From JABAAE01 sp036336715 (lineage in GTDB: Bacteria > Planctomycetota > Planctomycetia > Pirellulales > Pirellulaceae), in the NCBI GenBank assembly GCA_036336715.1, contig JAYZFP010000090.1, forward strand, positions 1 to 19,220: a DNA stretch of 19,220 nt. Reading direction: 5' to 3'. Below are positions 15,870-19,220 of this stretch, in pieces. Numbering within the stretch: position 1 is the stretch's first letter; every line of letters begins with the position of its first letter. The notes under the pieces were generated by a model, which made no database searches, was not told the DNA's origin, and saw nothing but the letters and a program-made list of their open reading frames with translations. Made by a program: the position numbers and the translations under genes.

Positions 15870-16973
15870 ATGGATAAATTTGAATTGAACCAGGATTCCT
15901 GCAGATTGCGGCAATCTCGACTGCTGGATTGGATTCGAGAGAATGATCTCGCAGGCGTTGCAGTAACCCAGAATCCTCACGTGCAATGGCTGAGTGGCGT
16001 TTATTTCCCGCCCATGTTCGCAGCGGCAGCCTTTCTTTCGGCCGAGGGCCTGCTGACCCTGGTCGCACCCCACAAAATCCCGGCGGACCACGCCGCTGAC
16101 GAGGTGGACCGGTACGAGGCAAAATGGCACTCCACCATGCGAAACGACCAGGCGGAGGCCTGCATCACACGACTGTTCGAAATGACGGGCAAGCCGGCCG
16201 GTCGGATCGGGGTCGAATTCTCCACCTTTGGGCCTACCGCCCAGGAACTGCTCGGAACGGATTTGCTGGATGCGGAACCCCAGCTGTATTACCTCAGGCG
16301 CCGCAAGGAAACCGATGAATTGGCAAGCATCGAACACGCCATTGCTGCCACCGAAAAAATGTACGAACGTGCCCGGTCGATCATCCGCCCCGGGATTTCC
16401 GAAATCGAAGTTTTCAACGAACTGCAATCTGTGGCGGTGGAACATTTCGGAGAGCCCCTCACCGGCACCGGAAATGACTACCAGTGCAATTCACGTGGCG
16501 GACCACCACGCGATGGAAAAACGGCCCGCGCTGGCGAACTCTATATCCTCGATCTGGGACCCGCTTTTCGAGGGTTTTATGCCGACAACGCCCGAACCCT
16601 TGCCGTTACCCAACCGGATGATCAACAGGAACTGGCATGGAACTGGATCATGAAGGCCTTCGAGCATGTCGAATCCAGTGTCAAACCCGGGAAAAGCTGC
16701 CAGGAGCTGTTTCGGGAGACGCAGGCAATCCTGGACGAATCTCCGGTCGGGATTTTCAACCACCACCTGGGACATGGCATCGGAATGTTCCCCCACGAAG
16801 CCCCCCACCTGAACCCCAACTGGAACGACACCTTTGAAGTAGGAGACGTTTTCACGGCAGAACCGGGTTTGTATGACGCCGAACAACTGAGGGCAGGTAT
16901 GCGAATCGAAAATGACTACCTGGTCACCGAAACGGGCGTGAGAAAATTGACGCTTTTTGGAACGGAGCTCTAG
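15870..16973 (+). CDS. M24-family metallopeptidase (Xaa-Pro dipeptidase/aminopeptidase type)
   Basis: This 367-residue cytoplasmic enzyme has the two-domain layout of proline-specific aminopeptidases/dipeptidases: a creatinase-like N-terminal domain (1-150) and a pita-bread catalytic domain (about 155-360). All five metal ligands are present: D228 (YILDLG), D239 (FYADNAR), H302 (HHLGHGIGMF), E331 (FTAEPGLY) and E347 (MRIENDYLV). It would remove N-terminal residues from proline-containing peptides using two Mn or Co ions; the exact specificity is not readable, and creatinase-type relatives share this fold. ATG 15870 was chosen because the protein then starts like its family, but a TTG with a strong ribosome-binding site upstream is possible. 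It is convergent with the large acidic-linker gene. Confidence 0.9.
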   Translation: MDKFELNQDSCRLRQSRLLDWIRENDLAGVAVTQNPHVQWLSGVYFPPMFAAAAFLSAEGLLTLVAPHKIPADHAADEVDRYEAKWHSTMRNDQAEACITRLFEMTGKPAGRIGVEFSTFGPTAQELLGTDLLDAEPQLYYLRRRKETDELASIEHAIAATEKMYERARSIIRPGISEIEVFNELQSVAVEHFGEPLTGTGNDYQCNSRGGPPRDGKTARAGELYILDLGPAFRGFYADNARTLAVTQPDDQQELAWNWIMKAFEHVESSVKPGKSCQELFRETQAILDESPVGIFNHHLGHGIGMFPHEAPHLNPNWNDTFEVGDVFTAEPGLYDAEQLRAGMRIENDYLVTETGVRKLTLFGTEL

Positions 16974-17108
16974 CGTTTGCGGGACACTGAAAGCTGGATG
17001 CCTGGTTGAAACCGACCATTGGCGGTTGAAATTCCCGAACTGTAATCTCTACCGGAAAGTCGTTTCCAGGCAGCCGGTCTGGCTGTCCGAGCTCTGAAGG
17101 TGTCCGGG
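16974..17108. other. Convergent intergenic region with hairpins
   Basis: This 135-bp region lies between two convergent genes. A 7-bp hairpin (one G-T pair) with a GGTCT loop lies at 17069-17087 and a bulged one around 17008-17027. Neither has a T-run, so they are only weak candidates for a shared terminator. Confidence 0.35.
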
Positions 17109-19220
17109 TCACTGGTTGGAGTCGGGCATGGAAGCCGCAGCTTTCACCCGACGAACTTCATTTTCCGCGGTCTGGATCAGCTTCGGATCGCGTGTCCCCC
17201 GAGCCGACAACAGGGCCAGTTCAGCAAATTTGAGCTCCAGCTCCTTGTTGGAATCTGCCTTGGCACGATCCATGAATTCGAAAGCGGTCCGCGTGATCTC
17301 CCGCTTTTGATCCGGTTTCAGGCGGTTCCGATTCATCTTGGTCAGCGCATCGAGGGTTTCCTTTTCCATATCAATGGAAAACCACTTGTTCATGTCGGAG
17401 ATTGCTTTCATGGTCAGTTCAACATCTCCAAACTTGCTGGCGTAAAAAATGGCCGCCACAAAATTTGCATGGCGGTCCGCCGGCTGATCCATCGTGGGCA
17501 CATCTGCCAGCAGCTGGCTGGCCAGCTCGGAGGCGGCTTTCTGATTGCGTGAAGCCGTTTTCAACTGGGCTTCGTAGGTTGTCTTGAATTTTTCCTGGGC
17601 AGCCGTGGCAGCGTCTCCCTCGGGAATTTTTTCCTTTTTGATCACACCGGCCAACAGGTCGTAGGTATCATCCAGAAAAAGGATCAACTCATCGGTCTCC
17701 CCACCCAACAGCTTTGCCTCCTCCCAGAGGATTTTGGCCTGCTCGGCCCGGTCCGGATTATTGATGGCATCAATGGCAAAGACAGCTCCCTTGACCATCC
17801 GGAATTCGACGTCTTCAACATTCATCTCTTTTTCGGCAATTTTCATCGCCAAGCCGATCTGCAATTCCCGCGGAGCTTTTTCAAACCGTTTCCCCAGTGC
17901 CTTGTAGACGATTTTTTCTTCTGAGGACTCGACAACCCCAACAACATTGGTGTCGGAAAACTTGATTTCATCGAGGCCTTTCAACTTGCCACATCCCTCG
18001 ACGACCTTGTTCCAGAACTTGCCATAAAGCTCGGCGACCTCTTTCAGACGATCCAGCTTCAACTTGTGATCGGGAAGAATCGGCATATTACCAGCCTTGT
18101 CCAGCAAACGCGTGGTTTCCACCATATTGCGTTCGACCAGTTTTTGCCTGGCATCGCCCAAAAGCCGGGCCAGCTCCGCGATCTCAGAATTTTTAGGGGG
18201 TGGAAGATCCTTGGGTGCCTCCTTTTTCATCTCTTCTGCCGGTTCATCGTCTTTTTTCTTCGGCGGATCCCCCTTCTTCTCCGGTTCCGGCGTCCCTGTG
18301 CCGGGCCCCGGATCGCCGTCCGGTTCACCATCGGTCGGATTTTTTTTCATGGATTTCGTGTCTTCATCACCTGATCCCTTTGCATCGCCACCCTGCTCAG
18401 GATCGGGCTCCGCCTGCCGGTTGTCCCCTGTTTTGGACCCGTCGGAAGTCGTGCTCTTCGCATCGTCGCCGGAGTCTTTGTCCCCGTCACCCTCTTTTTT
18501 CTCTTTATCCCCATCGCCCGCATCAGCAACTTCGTCAGAGGACCCTTTCTGAAACCCGAAGATGACCGCGTAGGAAATTCCGCCGACAATCAGCATCGCC
18601 AGCAGGGTACCACCGACCATCAGGCCAACCTTGGACTTGGCCCGGTAAGACTGGCTGTAAAAAGTTTTTTCCGAGATCCCCATTTCCGGTGAACCAACCG
18701 GGGCAGATGTCAAATTCGCCGATTGGGCCACCGTGGCAACCGCCCCCTCGAGCGCACCGTTTTCATTCAAAGTTGAAAGATCAAAACCATCCCAGTTCCC
18801 GGTCGGGTCCGGCACCGGTGCCATCGGATCGACCGTGGGCGCCATCACCGACGTTGGCTGGAAATTGCTGGCCGACAGATTGGTATCGGAATCAAATGAG
18901 TCCTGTTGTTCGGGAGCTGCCAGCGTAAAGGACATGTCATCCGCAGGCCCGGAAGCTGCCCCCGCGACCGGTCGTTGCACCGATTTCCTGGGGACAGACC
19001 CATTTTTTTTGCTTGCCCCGCTTTGCCTTGGTGGAAGCGATACAGCCTCCCCGGTAGCCTCTCCCTGATCGCCCTTGCCAGATTTGACCTTTTTGCCCGG
19101 TGGCTGATTTGGGGAAGGGGACGCCAATTGGGGGGGTTGGGAGGGAGAGGGTTTTGCTTTCGGGGACTTCCCCTCCTTGCCTGGAGCAGGGCGACCTTTG
19201 TGCCTCGGCGAACCGGACCC
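17109..19220 (-). CDS. Large single-pass membrane protein with acidic linker (5' end beyond window)
   Basis: The frame is open to the right edge, so the N-terminus is missing; 703 residues are visible. The apparent start at 19127 is only a TTG inside the open frame and should not be used. Order from the visible end: a Lys/Pro/Ser-rich basic stretch; a low-complexity region; one membrane helix (GLMVGGTLLAMLIVGGISYA, coded at about 18552-18629); an acidic, Asp/Lys/Gly/Glu-rich linker (coded at about 18170-18545); and a helical C-terminal domain of some 370 residues, including FWNKVVEGCGKLKGLDEIKF and LQIGLAMKIAEKEM. Topology by composition: N-terminal part cytoplasmic, linker and C-terminal domain outside the inner membrane. 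The C-terminal domain resembles proteins I have seen only in planctomycetes; no function is known to me. Confidence 0.85.
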   Translation of the reverse strand, partial: GSGSPRHKGRPAPGKEGKSPKAKPSPSQPPQLASPSPNQPPGKKVKSGKGDQGEATGEAVSLPPRQSGASKKNGSVPRKSVQRPVAGAASGPADDMSFTLAAPEQQDSFDSDTNLSASNFQPTSVMAPTVDPMAPVPDPTGNWDGFDLSTLNENGALEGAVATVAQSANLTSAPVGSPEMGISEKTFYSQSYRAKSKVGLMVGGTLLAMLIVGGISYAVIFGFQKGSSDEVADAGDGDKEKKEGDGDKDSGDDAKSTTSDGSKTGDNRQAEPDPEQGGDAKGSGDEDTKSMKKNPTDGEPDGDPGPGTGTPEPEKKGDPPKKKDDEPAEEMKKEAPKDLPPPKNSEIAELARLLGDARQKLVERNMVETTRLLDKAGNMPILPDHKLKLDRLKEVAELYGKFWNKVVEGCGKLKGLDEIKFSDTNVVGVVESSEEKIVYKALGKRFEKAPRELQIGLAMKIAEKEMNVEDVEFRMVKGAVFAIDAINNPDRAEQAKILWEEAKLLGGETDELILFLDDTYDLLAGVIKKEKIPEGDAATAAQEKFKTTYEAQLKTASRNQKAASELASQLLADVPTMDQPADRHANFVAAIFYASKFGDVELTMKAISDMNKWFSIDMEKETLDALTKMNRNRLKPDQKREITRTAFEFMDRAKADSNKELELKFAELALLSARGTRDPKLIQTAENEVRRVKAAASMPDSNQ

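Overview
The window most likely comes from a member of the Planctomycetota. The main reasons are a secreted protein with the DUF1598 domain at the left edge, a very large single-pass membrane protein with a long acidic linker at the right edge, and several non-ATG starts with weak ribosome-binding sites. The DNA is moderately GC-rich by eye (not counted). No phage, transposon, CRISPR, rRNA or tRNA signal was found.

Left part (1-5870): the N-terminal two hundred or so residues of a DUF1598 protein on the minus strand. Next is a two-gene plus-strand operon with a 4-bp overlap: an FHA-GAF-AAA+-Fis sigma-54 activator followed by a ThrE-type threonine/serine exporter. A secreted, probably beta-propeller protein follows, closed by a strong hairpin terminator at 5845-5869.

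Middle part (6039-8358): a minus-strand low-molecular-weight phosphatase-like gene, damaged in two ways (catalytic Arg replaced by Gly and a frameshift near the 3' end), with a doubtful small ORF upstream. A divergent radical SAM gene follows; it has extra C-terminal cysteines. A gap of about 555 bp without a convincing gene comes next.

Glycan part (8914-13543): four plus-strand genes probably form one operon. They are a GT-B-like glycosyltransferase with a long coiled-coil and basic tail, a carbohydrate-type sulfotransferase, a GT4 glycosyltransferase and a GT2 glycosyltransferase. Together they suggest assembly and sulfation of a surface or secreted glycan. This is inference from gene families and proximity. 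The radical SAM gene just upstream may or may not belong to the same pathway.

Right part (13545-19220): a small two-helix membrane protein and a PYROXD2/CrtI-like FAD oxidoreductase share the minus strand. An M24-family metallopeptidase (Xaa-Pro dipeptidase type) is divergent from the oxidoreductase. The window ends inside the minus-strand gene for the large acidic-linker membrane protein.

The items most worth a second look are the sulfated-glycan operon with its unusual first gene, the coupled sigma-54 regulator/ThrE pair, the phosphatase-like gene with a broken P-loop and frameshift, and the radical SAM enzyme of unknown substrate.
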